Assembly: GCA_963665555.2 (NCBI GenBank)
Contig: OY762308.1
Coordinates: 2,480,001 to 2,544,000, forward strand
Source of the DNA: CAXXXW01 sp963665555
GTDB taxonomy: Bacteria > Pseudomonadota > Alphaproteobacteria > Thalassobaculales > Thalassobaculaceae
Reading direction: 5' to 3'
Length of the DNA: 64,000 bases
Below, one piece after another: positions 41,634-50,088 of the stretch. The notes beneath the pieces are model-generated. The model saw only the letters and a list, made by a program, of their open reading frames with translations. It was not told where the DNA came from and made no database searches. A program made the translations under genes and the position numbers. Numbering within the stretch: the first letter of the stretch is position 1; every line of letters begins with the position of its first letter.

Positions 41634-42494
41634 ATGCAATACCGGCATATCGAGGCGGAGCCGGTTTCGGGCGCGCTCGGCGCGACGATACGGGGCGCCG
41701 ACCTGGCGCGGCTCGACGACGCGACCTTCGCGGAAATCCACGCCGCCTGGCTCGAACACGGCGTGATCTTCTTCCGCGACCAGGACATAACGCCCGAACG
41801 GCAGATCGCCTTCGCCCGGCGGTTCGGCGACATCCACCACCACCCCTACATGCGCGGGATGGACGACCACCCGGAAATCCTCGAAATCGTGAAGGAGCCG
41901 GGCGACGGCTACACGTTCGGGGCCGTCTGGCACACCGACCAGATGTTCGACCCCCGGCCCGCCAAGGCCACCATGCTCTACGCCAGGGAAACGCCGTCGA
42001 AGGGCGGGGACACGATGTTCTCCAATCAGCACCTCGCGCTGGAGACGCTCTCGGAGGCGATGCGGGCGATGCTGTCGGGCCTGCGCACCTTCAATGTCGG
42101 CGACGGGTTCCGGCGCGGCGGCGGCATGGGCGACCGGAGCCAGCGCTACGCCGCCAACCCCTCCATGCGGGACAAGGTGCGCCGGCCCGCCGGGGACACG
42201 CCGACCGAGGCGGCGCACCCGCTGGTCCGCACCCATCCCGAAACCGGGCGCAAGTCGCTCTATATCGGCAGCCACACCCAGGGGCTGGAGGGTTTCGCGG
42301 ACGCGGAGGCCGATGTGCTGATCGACTTCCTGCGCGACCACTCGGCCCGGCCGGAGTTCACCTGCCGGTTCCGCTGGGAGCCGGGATCGCTGGCGCTGTG
42401 GGACAATCGCTGCGTGCAGCACCGGGCGCTGGCCGACTACGACGAGCGCCGGCGGATGCACCGCATCACCATCGCCGGCGACGAGCCGTATTGA
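41634..42494 (+). CDS. TauD/TfdA-family Fe(II)/2-oxoglutarate dioxygenase
   Basis: A 286-residue dioxygenase. The Fe(II) triad is His and Asp in VWHTDQMF (about residues 101-107) and His in RCVQHRALADYD near residue 264; the distal Arg for 2-oxoglutarate lies in RRMHRITIAG. ALEHGVIFFRDQ-like and PSKGGDTMFSN segments match the family. The substrate could be taurine, an alkylsulfate, a phenoxyacid or another; not predictable. It is followed after 26 bp by an LLM oxidoreductase, probably in one operon. Confidence 0.88.
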   Translation: MQYRHIEAEPVSGALGATIRGADLARLDDATFAEIHAAWLEHGVIFFRDQDITPERQIAFARRFGDIHHHPYMRGMDDHPEILEIVKEPGDGYTFGAVWHTDQMFDPRPAKATMLYARETPSKGGDTMFSNQHLALETLSEAMRAMLSGLRTFNVGDGFRRGGGMGDRSQRYAANPSMRDKVRRPAGDTPTEAAHPLVRTHPETGRKSLYIGSHTQGLEGFADAEADVLIDFLRDHSARPEFTCRFRWEPGSLALWDNRCVQHRALADYDERRRMHRITIAGDEPY

Positions 42495-42520
42495 GCGCGG
42501 GCGGCGGCGCGGGGCGGGAC

Positions 42521-43486
42521 ATGCGGTTCGGCGTCCATCTCGGCGTTCGCGGCCCGGCGGCCGATCCCGACGGGCTGCGCGCCATCGCGGCCGAGGCGGA
42601 AGCGCTCGGCTTCGCCCATCTCGGCCTGAGCGACCACGTGGCATTGCCGGCGGCGCCGGAATCGACCTACCCCTACACGGCGAGCGGGCGCTGGTTCGCC
42701 CAGGACACCGGCGAATGCCTGGAGCAGCTGACGACGCTCGGCTTCGCGGCCGCCGCGACGGAGCGCATCCGGCTGCTGACCTCGGTGATGGTGCTGCCGC
42801 ACCGGCCGCCGGTGCTGGCGGCGAAGATGCTGACGACGCTGGACGTGCTCTCCAAGGGGCGGCTCACGGTCGGCGTCGGCGTCGGCTGGATGGCGGAGGA
42901 GATCGCGCTGCTCGGCGGCCCGCCCTTCGCGGCGCGGGGCCGGGCGTCGGACGAGTACATCGCCGCTTTCCGCGCCCTGTGGACGGAGGACGCTCCCGCC
43001 GCGGAGGGCGCGCATGTGCGGTTCCGGGACGTGCGGTTCGCGCCCCGCCCGGTCCAGAAGCCGCATCCGCCGATCTGGGTCGGGGGCGAGGCGCCGGCGG
43101 CGCGGCGGCGCGCCGGCCGGCTCGGCGACGGGTGGTATCCGGTCGCCAACAACCCCGCCGCGCCGTTCGACACGCCGGAGCGCTACGCCGCCGGTCTGGC
43201 CGAGGCGCGGGCGGCGGCCGAGGCGGCCGGGCGCGACCCCGGCGCCCTCGACGCCGGGCTGTACGCCATCGGCTACGCCCTCGGCGCGACGGAACGCGGG
43301 CCGGACGGCGCGCGGCGGCGCTTCACCGGCCCGGCCGACGCCATCGCCGGCGACATCGCCGCCTACCGGGAGGCCGGGCTGCGCCACCTGGTCATCGGTG
43401 GGGAGAGCCGGGACCTCGGCCGCTGCCTCGACCGGATGCGCGCATTCGCCGCCGAGGTCGCGCCGCTGGCGGCGCGACGGGCGTAG
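42521..43486 (+). CDS. LLM-class (F420- or FMN-dependent) oxidoreductase
   Basis: A 321-residue luciferase-like barrel. The beginning RFGVHLGVRGPAAD, LGFAHLGLSDHVALP, VMVLPHRPPVLAAKML, LSKGRLTVGVGVGW and the late PPIWVGGEAPAARRRAGRLGDG are typical of TIGR03619-type enzymes. Whether it uses F420 or FMN cannot be told. It follows the TauD-like gene and may act on the same compound. Confidence 0.86.
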   Translation: MRFGVHLGVRGPAADPDGLRAIAAEAEALGFAHLGLSDHVALPAAPESTYPYTASGRWFAQDTGECLEQLTTLGFAAAATERIRLLTSVMVLPHRPPVLAAKMLTTLDVLSKGRLTVGVGVGWMAEEIALLGGPPFAARGRASDEYIAAFRALWTEDAPAAEGAHVRFRDVRFAPRPVQKPHPPIWVGGEAPAARRRAGRLGDGWYPVANNPAAPFDTPERYAAGLAEARAAAEAAGRDPGALDAGLYAIGYALGATERGPDGARRRFTGPADAIAGDIAAYREAGLRHLVIGGESRDLGRCLDRMRAFAAEVAPLAARRA

Positions 43487-43581
43487 CGGGCGCGGCGGCG
43501 GCGCATACGAAGGCGCCGACGGACCGGCGCCGGCGCGAAAAACGCTTCGACCCGCAATGCAAGACAGGGTAGAAAAGAGTC

Positions 43582-43611
43582 GGGCCGGCCGCGACATGTC
43601 GCGGCCGGCCC
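43582..43611. repeat. 30-nt perfect palindrome seven bases upstream of the tRNA
   Basis: GGGCCGGCCGCGACA is followed directly by its exact reverse complement, centred between 43596 and 43597. On RNA it could form a hairpin of up to about 13 bp with a four-base loop. It ends seven bases before the first base of the tRNA. A possible promoter (TTCGAC at 43546, TAGAAA at 43570, 18 bp apart) lies just before it, so the hairpin would be in the tRNA leader. It could guide 5' processing, end read-through from the LLM gene, or bind a dimeric protein. Confidence 0.8.
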
Positions 43612-43618
43612 AGGATTT

Positions 43619-43713
43619 GCCCTCGTGGTGGAATTGGTAGACACACCCGACTGTCACTCGGGAGGTTCGCTGCACAAACAGCGACCGTGCGGGTTCAAGT
43701 CCCGCCGAGGGCA
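43619..43713 (+). tRNA. Class II, leucine-type tRNA with an Asp (GUC) anticodon
   Basis: A complete 95-nt cloverleaf. Acceptor stem GCCCTCG/CGAGGGC, seven perfect pairs; D stem GTG/CAC with the Leu-type D loop GAATTGGTAGA; anticodon stem CCCGA/TCGGG with loop CTGTCAC, so anticodon GUC; 26-nt variable arm with an eight-pair stem and one bulged T; T arm GCGGG-TTCAAGT-CCCGC. The discriminator base is A and CCA is not encoded. A normal tRNA-Asp has a short variable loop and G73. The body, D loop and A73 instead fit leucyl-tRNA synthetase. A scanner would label it tRNA-Asp from the anticodon. The loop has UGU, the Tgt recognition sequence. Confidence 0.9.
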
Positions 43714-43791
43714 CACCTTTCCCCCCGCACGCTCAAGGGCAAAGGTATTCTCGCCGCGGCCCGCCGGCCCGTCAAGCCGGAATTCGCGGCG

Positions 43792-43965
43792 TCACGCCGT
43801 TTCGGCCTCGGCGCTGGCGAGCCGGTCCTTGATGGCGAGCTTGCGCCGCTTGAGGTCCGCGACAACGCCGCTGTCCGGCATCGGCCTCGCCCGTTCCTCC
43901 TCCAGCTGGCGATCCAGTTCGGCGTGGCGCGCGCGCAGCTCCGCCGCGGGGACTGCGTCCGTCAT
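43792..43965 (-). CDS. DUF465/YdcH-family small protein
   Basis: A 57-residue protein: MTDAVPAAELRARHAELDRQ, then VVADLKRRKLAIKDRLASAE. The LKrrKLaIKDrL segment and helical hairpin are the YdcH/DUF465 signature. The ATG at 43965 has a strong GGAGGAA site eight bases upstream. The family is widespread in alphaproteobacteria and has no firmly known function. Confidence 0.85.
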   Translation of the reverse strand: MTDAVPAAELRARHAELDRQLEEERARPMPDSGVVADLKRRKLAIKDRLASAEAETA

Positions 43966-44081
43966 CCGTGTTCCTCCGCGATTGTCCGTCGACGCCCGGG
44001 GCGTTCCTCGAAGGGAATGTTACGCCGCGATTCCGGCTTGCGCAATCGCCTTGCCGCGCGGGTCCGGCGGCGCGGCGGCGC

Positions 44082-44609
44082 TCAGGGCGCCTCCGCCGCC
44101 CCGCGCGGGGCCGGCGCGTCCTCCCCGGCGGCGGGCCGGACCGGGAAGCCGGCCGTGGCGAAGTTCTCGGCCATCGGGTCGGAAAGTTCGAGGCCGTTGC
44201 GCCGGACCGCCAGCGCGGCCCGCTCCAGCACCGCGTCGAACCCGTCCAGCTCCGAATCCACCGAAAGCTTGGCGTCGGCGGTCTTGAGCGTCAGCTGGAG
44301 CCAGCCGCTCTTGCGGTCGCGCCGGATGGCGAAATAGCGCAGCCGGGCGTCGCGCAGGTCGGCCCACCGCACCGCCCGGCCGAACGGGCCGTCGGCGCGC
44401 AGCCCCTCCTCCGACAGCGCGTACACCGTGCGGTGGCGCACCCAGGTGCGCAGCACGTAACCGGCGAACAGCAGCGCGGCGGCGATGAGGATGTACTGGA
44501 ACGCCGTCAACATGGTCGCGCCCGCCAGCAGCCCGCAGGCCGCCGCGAGGCCGACCCCGCCGCGCAGGTAGTCCCCCAGCAGCGATTTCATCGGATAGCG
44601 GCAGTCCAT
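44082..44609 (-). CDS. Membrane protein with two helices and a PH-like domain
   Basis: A 175-residue protein with two transmembrane helices (about residues 14-48, GVGLAAACGLLAGATML and ILIAAALLFAGYVL), followed by a cytosolic beta-rich region (TVYALSEEGLRADGPFGRAV, RWADLRDARLRYFAIRRD, WLQLTLKTADAKLSVDSELD). This resembles bacterial PH-like/YcxB-type proteins. A start at 44591 (MKSLLG) is an alternative. Function unknown. Confidence 0.65.
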   Translation of the reverse strand: MDCRYPMKSLLGDYLRGGVGLAAACGLLAGATMLTAFQYILIAAALLFAGYVLRTWVRHRTVYALSEEGLRADGPFGRAVRWADLRDARLRYFAIRRDRKSGWLQLTLKTADAKLSVDSELDGFDAVLERAALAVRRNGLELSDPMAENFATAGFPVRPAAGEDAPAPRGAAEAP

Positions 44610-44710
44610 CGCGGGTCTCCGCGCCGGTCCGGCGGGGCGCGCGCGCCCGGCGTCCGCGCGGCCGGGCGCATCGTTAGCACGGCCGGCGCCTCCGGGAAAC
44701 CGCGCCGGTC

Positions 44711-45253
44711 CTACAGCCCCATTTCGCCTTCCGGGCGCGGCGCGAAGTCGGTCCGGCCGGCGGCCTCGCGGAAATGGCCGAGCGCCCAGTGGACGCTGGG
44801 AAAGGCGAGGTCGCCCCACGGGATTTCGTCCCAGGCGAACAGGCCGACCGCCTCCGACTCCGGCCCCGCCGCCACGTCGGGCGACAGCAGCCGGGCGCGG
44901 TAGATCAGCTGCACCTGGCTGATGCGCGGGATGCTGTAGACGCCGAGCAGCGCGTCGATCTCGATCTCGGCCAGCGCCTCCTCGCGGGCCTCGCGCATCG
45001 CGCCCTCGATCGCGGTCTCGCGCTCCTCCAGGAAGCCGGCCGGCATGGTCCAGTAGCCCTTGCGCGGATCGATCGCCCGCTTGCACAGCAGGAACCTGTC
45101 CTCCCACACGCAGACCGAGCCGACGACGACCTTCGGGTTGACGTAGTTCACGAACCCGCACTCGTCGCACACCAGCCGTTCGAGGTTGTCCCCCGGCGGC
45201 ACCCGCCTGTGGATCGGCCCGCCGGTCCGCCGGTCGTAGGAGCGTTCGCGCAT
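44711..45253 (-). CDS. Nudix hydrolase with N-terminal zinc ribbon
   Basis: A 180-residue protein. An N-terminal zinc-ribbon-like segment (RLVCDECGFVNYVNP) leads into the Nudix domain, with box GFLEERETAIEGAMREAREE fitting G-x5-E-x7-REUxEExGU. Such ADP-ribose/NADH-type Nudix proteins hydrolyse nucleoside diphosphate derivatives. It is the last gene before a terminator facing it from the transporter operon. Confidence 0.88.
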   Translation of the reverse strand: MRERSYDRRTGGPIHRRVPPGDNLERLVCDECGFVNYVNPKVVVGSVCVWEDRFLLCKRAIDPRKGYWTMPAGFLEERETAIEGAMREAREEALAEIEIDALLGVYSIPRISQVQLIYRARLLSPDVAAGPESEAVGLFAWDEIPWGDLAFPSVHWALGHFREAAGRTDFAPRPEGEMGL

Positions 45254-45329
45254 CCCCGCACTCTGCCCCGCCCCGCCCCGCCGGGCAAGCGCGTTGCGCG
45301 GCCGCGCGCTCCATTCCCGACAACGAGAA

Positions 45330-45355
45330 GGGGCCGCCGGCGGCGCGGCGGCCCC
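45330..45355 (-). terminator. Candidate terminator after the ABC substrate-binding gene
   Basis: GGGGCCGCC and GGCGGCCCC form a 9-bp stem with an 8-nt loop, 20 bases after the stop of the substrate-binding protein. On the minus strand it is followed by TTCTCGTTG, so it is moderately strong and would separate the transporter from the Nudix gene. Confidence 0.6.
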
Positions 45356-45374
45356 GGGGCGCGAAAGCCGGCGG

Positions 45375-46583
45375 TTACTCGGTCTCGGCGCTGATCACCG
45401 GGCCGAAGGGGATGTTGCGCTCGCCGTCGAAGCGCATCATCTGCATCTGCTCGACCGGGAAGAAGTCGGTCGGGCTGGTGTCCACGAACATGCCGGGCAG
45501 CAGCATCGGCACGCGCACCTGGTTCAGGTTCGCGGCCTGGCGCATGATGTTCTCGCGCGACAGGTCGTCGCCCGCCTGCTCCAGCACGGCGATCATGGTG
45601 TGGCACACCGCCCAGCCGTAGGCGTTGAAGGCGTTGGCCTTGTCGCCATCGGGATAGTACTTGTCCATGAAGGCGTGCCACTCCGCGATTTCCTTGTCGT
45701 CGGCCCAGATCGGGTCGTTCGGATCCTTGTAGAACAGGACCGAGATAATGTCCTTGGAGTTCTCCACCCCGGCCGGTTCGTAGGTCGCCTTGATCGACGC
45801 CGAGACGTCGTTCAGCAGATGGACCGGCTTCCAGCCGATCGCCGCCATCTTCTTGATCGCCTGGGCGGCGAACTTCGGGATCGAGATGTTGACGAACACG
45901 TCCGCGCCCGAATTGGCCAGGCTCACGATCTGGCTGTCGATCGTCGGGTCGGTCACCTCGTAGGTCTCGCGCGCGACCACCATGGCGTCGAACTTGTCGC
46001 CCATCGCCCGCTGCATCCCGATCACGTAGTCCTTGCCGTAATCGTCGTTCTGGTTGATGATCGCGACCTTGCCGTCGGGATGGTTCTGCAGGATGTAGTT
46101 GCCGAAGATGGCGCCGACGGTCTGGTAGTTGGGCTGCCAGCCGATGGTCCAGGGGAACTTCTCCGGCTGGCCCCATTTGGTCGCGCCGGTGGCGACGAAC
46201 AGGTGCGGCACCTCCTTCCGGTTCATGTATTTGTGGATCGCCGAGTTGGTCGGCGTGCCCAGGGTCTGGAAGGTGAACGCGACCTCGTCGCGCTCGACCA
46301 GCTTGCGGATCTGCTCCTTGGTCTTGGGCGGGCTGTAGCCGTCGTCGTAGGAAATCCACTCGATCGCGCGGCCGTGGATGCCGCCCATGTCGTTCACATA
46401 GTCCCAGCAGGCGCCGATCGACTTGCCGATCGTGCCGTAGGACGAGGCCGGCCCGCTATAGGGGTTGGTGTTGCCGATCTTGATCGAGGTGTCGGTGACG
46501 CCGGGCGCGTTCTCCGCCGCCGCGCCCGCCGCGCCGAGGGCCAGCAGCGCCGCCGCCGCGACCGTCGAGAGCCGTGTGTGCAT
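45375..46583 (-). CDS. livK: Branched-chain amino-acid-type ABC transporter, periplasmic binding protein
   Basis: A 402-residue exported binding protein with a signal peptide (LSTVAAAALLALGAAGAAAEN). The type I periplasmic fold begins IKIGNTNPYSGPASSYGTIG. The ligand need not be leucine; this family also binds amides, aromatic acids and urea. A GGGAGGAA site precedes the ATG. It is the last gene of the livFG-H-(orf)-M-K cluster on this strand. Confidence 0.9.
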   Translation of the reverse strand: MHTRLSTVAAAALLALGAAGAAAENAPGVTDTSIKIGNTNPYSGPASSYGTIGKSIGACWDYVNDMGGIHGRAIEWISYDDGYSPPKTKEQIRKLVERDEVAFTFQTLGTPTNSAIHKYMNRKEVPHLFVATGATKWGQPEKFPWTIGWQPNYQTVGAIFGNYILQNHPDGKVAIINQNDDYGKDYVIGMQRAMGDKFDAMVVARETYEVTDPTIDSQIVSLANSGADVFVNISIPKFAAQAIKKMAAIGWKPVHLLNDVSASIKATYEPAGVENSKDIISVLFYKDPNDPIWADDKEIAEWHAFMDKYYPDGDKANAFNAYGWAVCHTMIAVLEQAGDDLSRENIMRQAANLNQVRVPMLLPGMFVDTSPTDFFPVEQMQMMRFDGERNIPFGPVISAETE

Positions 46584-46669
46584 CGCGTTTCCTCCCTGTC
46601 GGTTCGTTGTCCGGTTCTTCGTTCGTCGTTCGTGTGCGAGTATCGGCGATCCCGCCGGGCGAGTCCATG

Positions 46670-47728
46670 TCACCGCCCGGCCGGGCGGGCGTAGCGCGCC
46701 ACGAAGCGCCGGACCAGCCCGGCCAGCCCGTTCGGCACGACATAGACGGTGAAGATCAGGAACAGGCCGAACGCGACCCAGATCAGCGCCTTGGCGCTCG
46801 GGTCGTTGCCGAAGAAGACCGCGATCGCCTCCTCGGCGATGTTGGGCATGTAGAGGATGAAAATCCCGCCGGCGATCGCCGCCGGGATCGAGGCCAGCCC
46901 GCCCACCACCATGCCGACCAGGAACCAGACCGACAGGAAGAAGGTGAAGCTGTCCGGCGCCACGAACTCCGCCACGATGGCGCCGAGCGCGCCGGCGATC
47001 CCGGTGTAGAGGCCGCTGACCCCGAAGGTGACGGACTTGTACAGCGCCGTGTCGATCCCCATGGCGCGCGCGGCGATCGGGTTGTCGCGGATCGCCACCA
47101 TCGCCCGGCCGGGCCGGCCCCGCGTCAGGTTCCACGCCCCCACCAGCAGCAGCGCGCCCCAGAACAGCACGAAGAAGTACAGGTACTGGTCCGCGTCGAG
47201 GAACGGGACCGGCGAGTCCGGCTTGAACACGTCGATGCCCTGCACGCCGCCGGTGAACTCCTCGAAATGCTCGAAGCGCAGCAGCTGCGGCGTGGCGACG
47301 GCCAGCGCGAAGGTGGCCAGCGCCAGGTACAGCCCCTCCAGCCGCAGCGCCGGCAGGCCGAACAGGAACCCGCCGACGAAACAGATCGCCCCGGCCGGAA
47401 TAATGGTCCAGTAATAGGCGACATCGTAGCGGTCGATCAGGATCGCCGCCGTGTAGGCGCCGAGCGCGTAGAACGCGCTGTGGCCGAGCGAGAACTGCCC
47501 GTTGTAGCCCGTCAGCAGGTTGAGGCCGAGCACCGCGATGGCGTAGACCAGCGCCTGCGTCATCTGGAAGACCGCGAAGCCGGAAACGACCAGCGGCAGC
47601 GCGACGGCCAGCGCGATCCCGCCGACGATCAGCAGCGCGCGCAGCCTGGGCAGCGCGACCCCGAAAAGCTCGTGGGTGTCGGCCGGGTTCGCCCTCGGGT
47701 CCGGCGCGGCCGGGTTGTCGATCGCCAC
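46670..47728 (-). CDS. livM: Branched-chain amino-acid ABC transporter permease LivM
   Basis: A 352-residue inner-membrane permease with about nine to ten helices. The NLLTGYNGQFSLGHSAFYALGA motif region and GRAMVAIRDNPIAARAMGID cytoplasmic loop, which contacts the ATPases, are typical of LivM. It pairs with LivH at 49198-50070, with an unrelated gene in between. Confidence 0.93.
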   Translation of the reverse strand: MAIDNPAAPDPRANPADTHELFGVALPRLRALLIVGGIALAVALPLVVSGFAVFQMTQALVYAIAVLGLNLLTGYNGQFSLGHSAFYALGAYTAAILIDRYDVAYYWTIIPAGAICFVGGFLFGLPALRLEGLYLALATFALAVATPQLLRFEHFEEFTGGVQGIDVFKPDSPVPFLDADQYLYFFVLFWGALLLVGAWNLTRGRPGRAMVAIRDNPIAARAMGIDTALYKSVTFGVSGLYTGIAGALGAIVAEFVAPDSFTFFLSVWFLVGMVVGGLASIPAAIAGGIFILYMPNIAEEAIAVFFGNDPSAKALIWVAFGLFLIFTVYVVPNGLAGLVRRFVARYARPAGR

Positions 47729-47788
47729 GATGCGCGTCCTCCCTGTCTCCCGCCGGCGCGCCGGTTTACGACATCCGGCGCCGCCGCC

Positions 47789-49177
47789 TCAAGGCCCGGC
47801 GCGCCGGGCGGCCCCCCCGGTCCACCGGACCCGCGCCAGCGCGAAGGTCGAGCAGTAGTAGATGTCGCGGTCGCCGCCCGGCGTCAGGAACATGCCGTTC
47901 GCCAGCCGCGACCCCGTGCTTGCGCTGTCGAGGACCTCGCCCGTGGCGATGTCCACGACGGCCAGCCGGTCGTCGCCCTCGCGGTAGTCGTTGATCGCCA
48001 GTTCGCCGGTCTCCGGGAAGACGACCGGCTGCATCGTCGGGCGCGCGTCCGCCGTCCACGCGACCCGCAGGCCGTCCGGCCCGTCCGCGATCCCGGCGAG
48101 GCCGCCGTTCACGCTGTCCCAGGCGACGCAGATCCCGTGTTCGGGAACGAAGACCGGCGGCGCGATGACGCCGCCGCCCGGCGTGCCGAACGGCGCGATC
48201 GCCTGGACCGGGCCGCCGTCGAGCGGGACCTTGAGCAGCCGCAGCGGCGCGCGCCACGGCGCCGGCCGGCGCCAGCCGAGCCGCTTCGTCGACCCGTCGA
48301 TCCGCCCGTTCGGGTGCGTCCCGAAAATCGCGCGCAGCGACCCGATGTCGCCATTGTCCATGATCCACAGCGCGCCGCCGGCGATGCAGGCGTCCCAGGA
48401 CAGGCCGCCCGGCCCGTCCGCCGCCCGGTAGCGCGGCGCCCAGTCGCGGTCGAGGACCATCCGGTCGGCCTCCACCCGGACGCGCCAGACATGTTCGACG
48501 CCGGGGATGTAGATATGCTCCCCCCCGGCCGACAGGTCGGCGGCGATCCGCCCCATCGAACCCTCCGGCAGGCGCAGCGGCGCGCCGAGAAGCTCCAGCC
48601 GCTCCGGCTCCAGGCGGGTTATCGTCGAGGCCCCCTGCCCCTCCAGCCGCAGGTCCTTGGTGGCGATCGAGCCGTCGGAGAGGACCAGCAGGCCGTTATG
48701 CGCCCGGTCCGCGGGCAGCCGGCGCTCGGCGACGACCCGGCAGTCGGGGTCGAGGCGGTGCAGGTAGCAGCCGTTCACCTTGTAGATGTCGCCATTGGCG
48801 TGGGCGGCGACGGCGCCGCACCACACATGGCCGCCGGCGGGCAGGCGGGGCGAGCGCGCCAGCGGTTCCAGCGTTTCGGGGTCGATCCGCTCCAGCCAGC
48901 CTTCCGGCTCCGGCCCGGACCAGGCGGGCGTCGTGCCGGCGGCGTAGACCTCCCCCGGCGCGCGGCGGATCGTCATCACGTGCCAGCGGCCGTCGCGCCG
49001 GGTCGTAACCTCCGCCGCCGCGCCGCGCGCGTGGAGGCCGCCCGCGGCCGCCTTGCGCCGCCGGTTGCCGCCGCACTCCACCGGCCAGGGCGAGGGGTAG
49101 TAGCCCGGCTCCGGCCCGGCGCGGCCCGGCGCCGCCGCCGTCCTCGCCGCCGCCGCCGCCGTCGCGTTCGCGCCCAT
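47789..49177 (-). CDS. Hypothetical beta-propeller-like protein inside the liv operon
   Basis: A 462-residue soluble protein with repeated beta-blade-like segments (DPETLEPLARSPRLP, HANGDIYKVNGCYLHRLDP, LVLSDGSIATKDLRLEG, GEHIYIPGVEHVWRVRV, NGMFLTPGGDRDIYYC). The pattern is like SMP-30/gluconolactonase or quinoprotein-type propellers, but no catalytic motif is certain. No signal peptide is seen; the N-terminus is Ala-rich. It lies between livH and livM in the same direction (20 bp and 60 bp gaps), so it probably acts on the transported compound. Confidence 0.7.
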   Translation of the reverse strand: MGANATAAAAARTAAAPGRAGPEPGYYPSPWPVECGGNRRRKAAAGGLHARGAAAEVTTRRDGRWHVMTIRRAPGEVYAAGTTPAWSGPEPEGWLERIDPETLEPLARSPRLPAGGHVWCGAVAAHANGDIYKVNGCYLHRLDPDCRVVAERRLPADRAHNGLLVLSDGSIATKDLRLEGQGASTITRLEPERLELLGAPLRLPEGSMGRIAADLSAGGEHIYIPGVEHVWRVRVEADRMVLDRDWAPRYRAADGPGGLSWDACIAGGALWIMDNGDIGSLRAIFGTHPNGRIDGSTKRLGWRRPAPWRAPLRLLKVPLDGGPVQAIAPFGTPGGGVIAPPVFVPEHGICVAWDSVNGGLAGIADGPDGLRVAWTADARPTMQPVVFPETGELAINDYREGDDRLAVVDIATGEVLDSASTGSRLANGMFLTPGGDRDIYYCSTFALARVRWTGGAARRAGP

Positions 49178-49197
49178 CGGCCCGCGCCCGGCGCGCG

Positions 49198-50070
49198 TCA
49201 GACCCGCTGCACGACGACGCGGCCGAACAGGCCCGCCGGCTTGAACAGCAGCACCGCCACGATCACCACCAGCGCGAAGGTCAGCTTCAGTTCGCTGCCG
49301 ATCAGGTAGGTCCCGGCCAGGTTCTCCAGCACGCCCATCAGGAACCCGCCGACCACCGCCCCGCCGGGGCTGGTCAGCCCGCCGACCACCGCGCCCGCGA
49401 AACCGTAGAGCAGGATGCCGAGCATCATGTTCGGCTCCAGGTAGACCTTGGGCGCGATCATCATGCCGGCCACCGCGCCCACCGTCGCCGCCAGCCCCCA
49501 GCCGAGCGCCAGCATCTTCTTCACGCTGATTCCCACCAGCGCCGCCGACACCGGATCGGCCGCCGCCGCCCGCATCGCCAGGCCCACCGGCGTGAACCTG
49601 AAGAAGGCGTAGATCAGCCCCAGCATGGCCAGCGTAACCCCGACCACCCCCAGTTCGTGCGGCCCGATCAGCCGGGAGCCGAAGGGCGCCTGGGACGGGA
49701 ACGGGCTGGGGAACTCCTTGATGGTGAACTCCCAGATAAACCCGGCCATGGCGTTGAAGATCAGGGTGAGCGCGATGAACACCACGATATGGCTCAGCAC
49801 CGGCGCGGTGTGGATCGGCGCGAAGACGATCCGCTCGATCAGCATCCCGCCGACGAAGGACAGGACGAGGCAGATCGCGAAGGCGAGCCAGTAGGGCGTC
49901 CCCCAGACGATCAGCTGCCAGGCGATGAAGGTCGAGAACATCGCCATCTCGCCCTGGGCGAAGTTGAAGTGGTCGATCGCCTGGTAGATCATCACCACCG
50001 CCAGCGCGAGCGAGGCGTAGATCGCGCCGGTCGCGATGCCGTCCAGGGTCTGCTGCAGGAAAAGGTCCAT
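49198..50070 (-). CDS. livH: Branched-chain amino-acid ABC transporter permease LivH
   Basis: A 290-residue inner-membrane permease. It opens LFLQQTLDGIATGAIYASLA, and the loop GLAMRAAAADPVSAALVGIS is the LivH interaction motif. About eight hydrophobic helices. It is 18 bp downstream of livF in the operon direction. Confidence 0.94.
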   Translation of the reverse strand: MDLFLQQTLDGIATGAIYASLALAVVMIYQAIDHFNFAQGEMAMFSTFIAWQLIVWGTPYWLAFAICLVLSFVGGMLIERIVFAPIHTAPVLSHIVVFIALTLIFNAMAGFIWEFTIKEFPSPFPSQAPFGSRLIGPHELGVVGVTLAMLGLIYAFFRFTPVGLAMRAAAADPVSAALVGISVKKMLALGWGLAATVGAVAGMMIAPKVYLEPNMMLGILLYGFAGAVVGGLTSPGGAVVGGFLMGVLENLAGTYLIGSELKLTFALVVIVAVLLFKPAGLFGRVVVQRV

Positions 50071-50088
50071 CGCGCGCCCGCTCCGCCG

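Noticed and set aside
43625..44287. Protein-coding ORF over the tRNA (MVELVDTPDCHSGG...)
   Set aside because: This is the translated tRNA gene; such spurious ORFs over tRNAs are well known.
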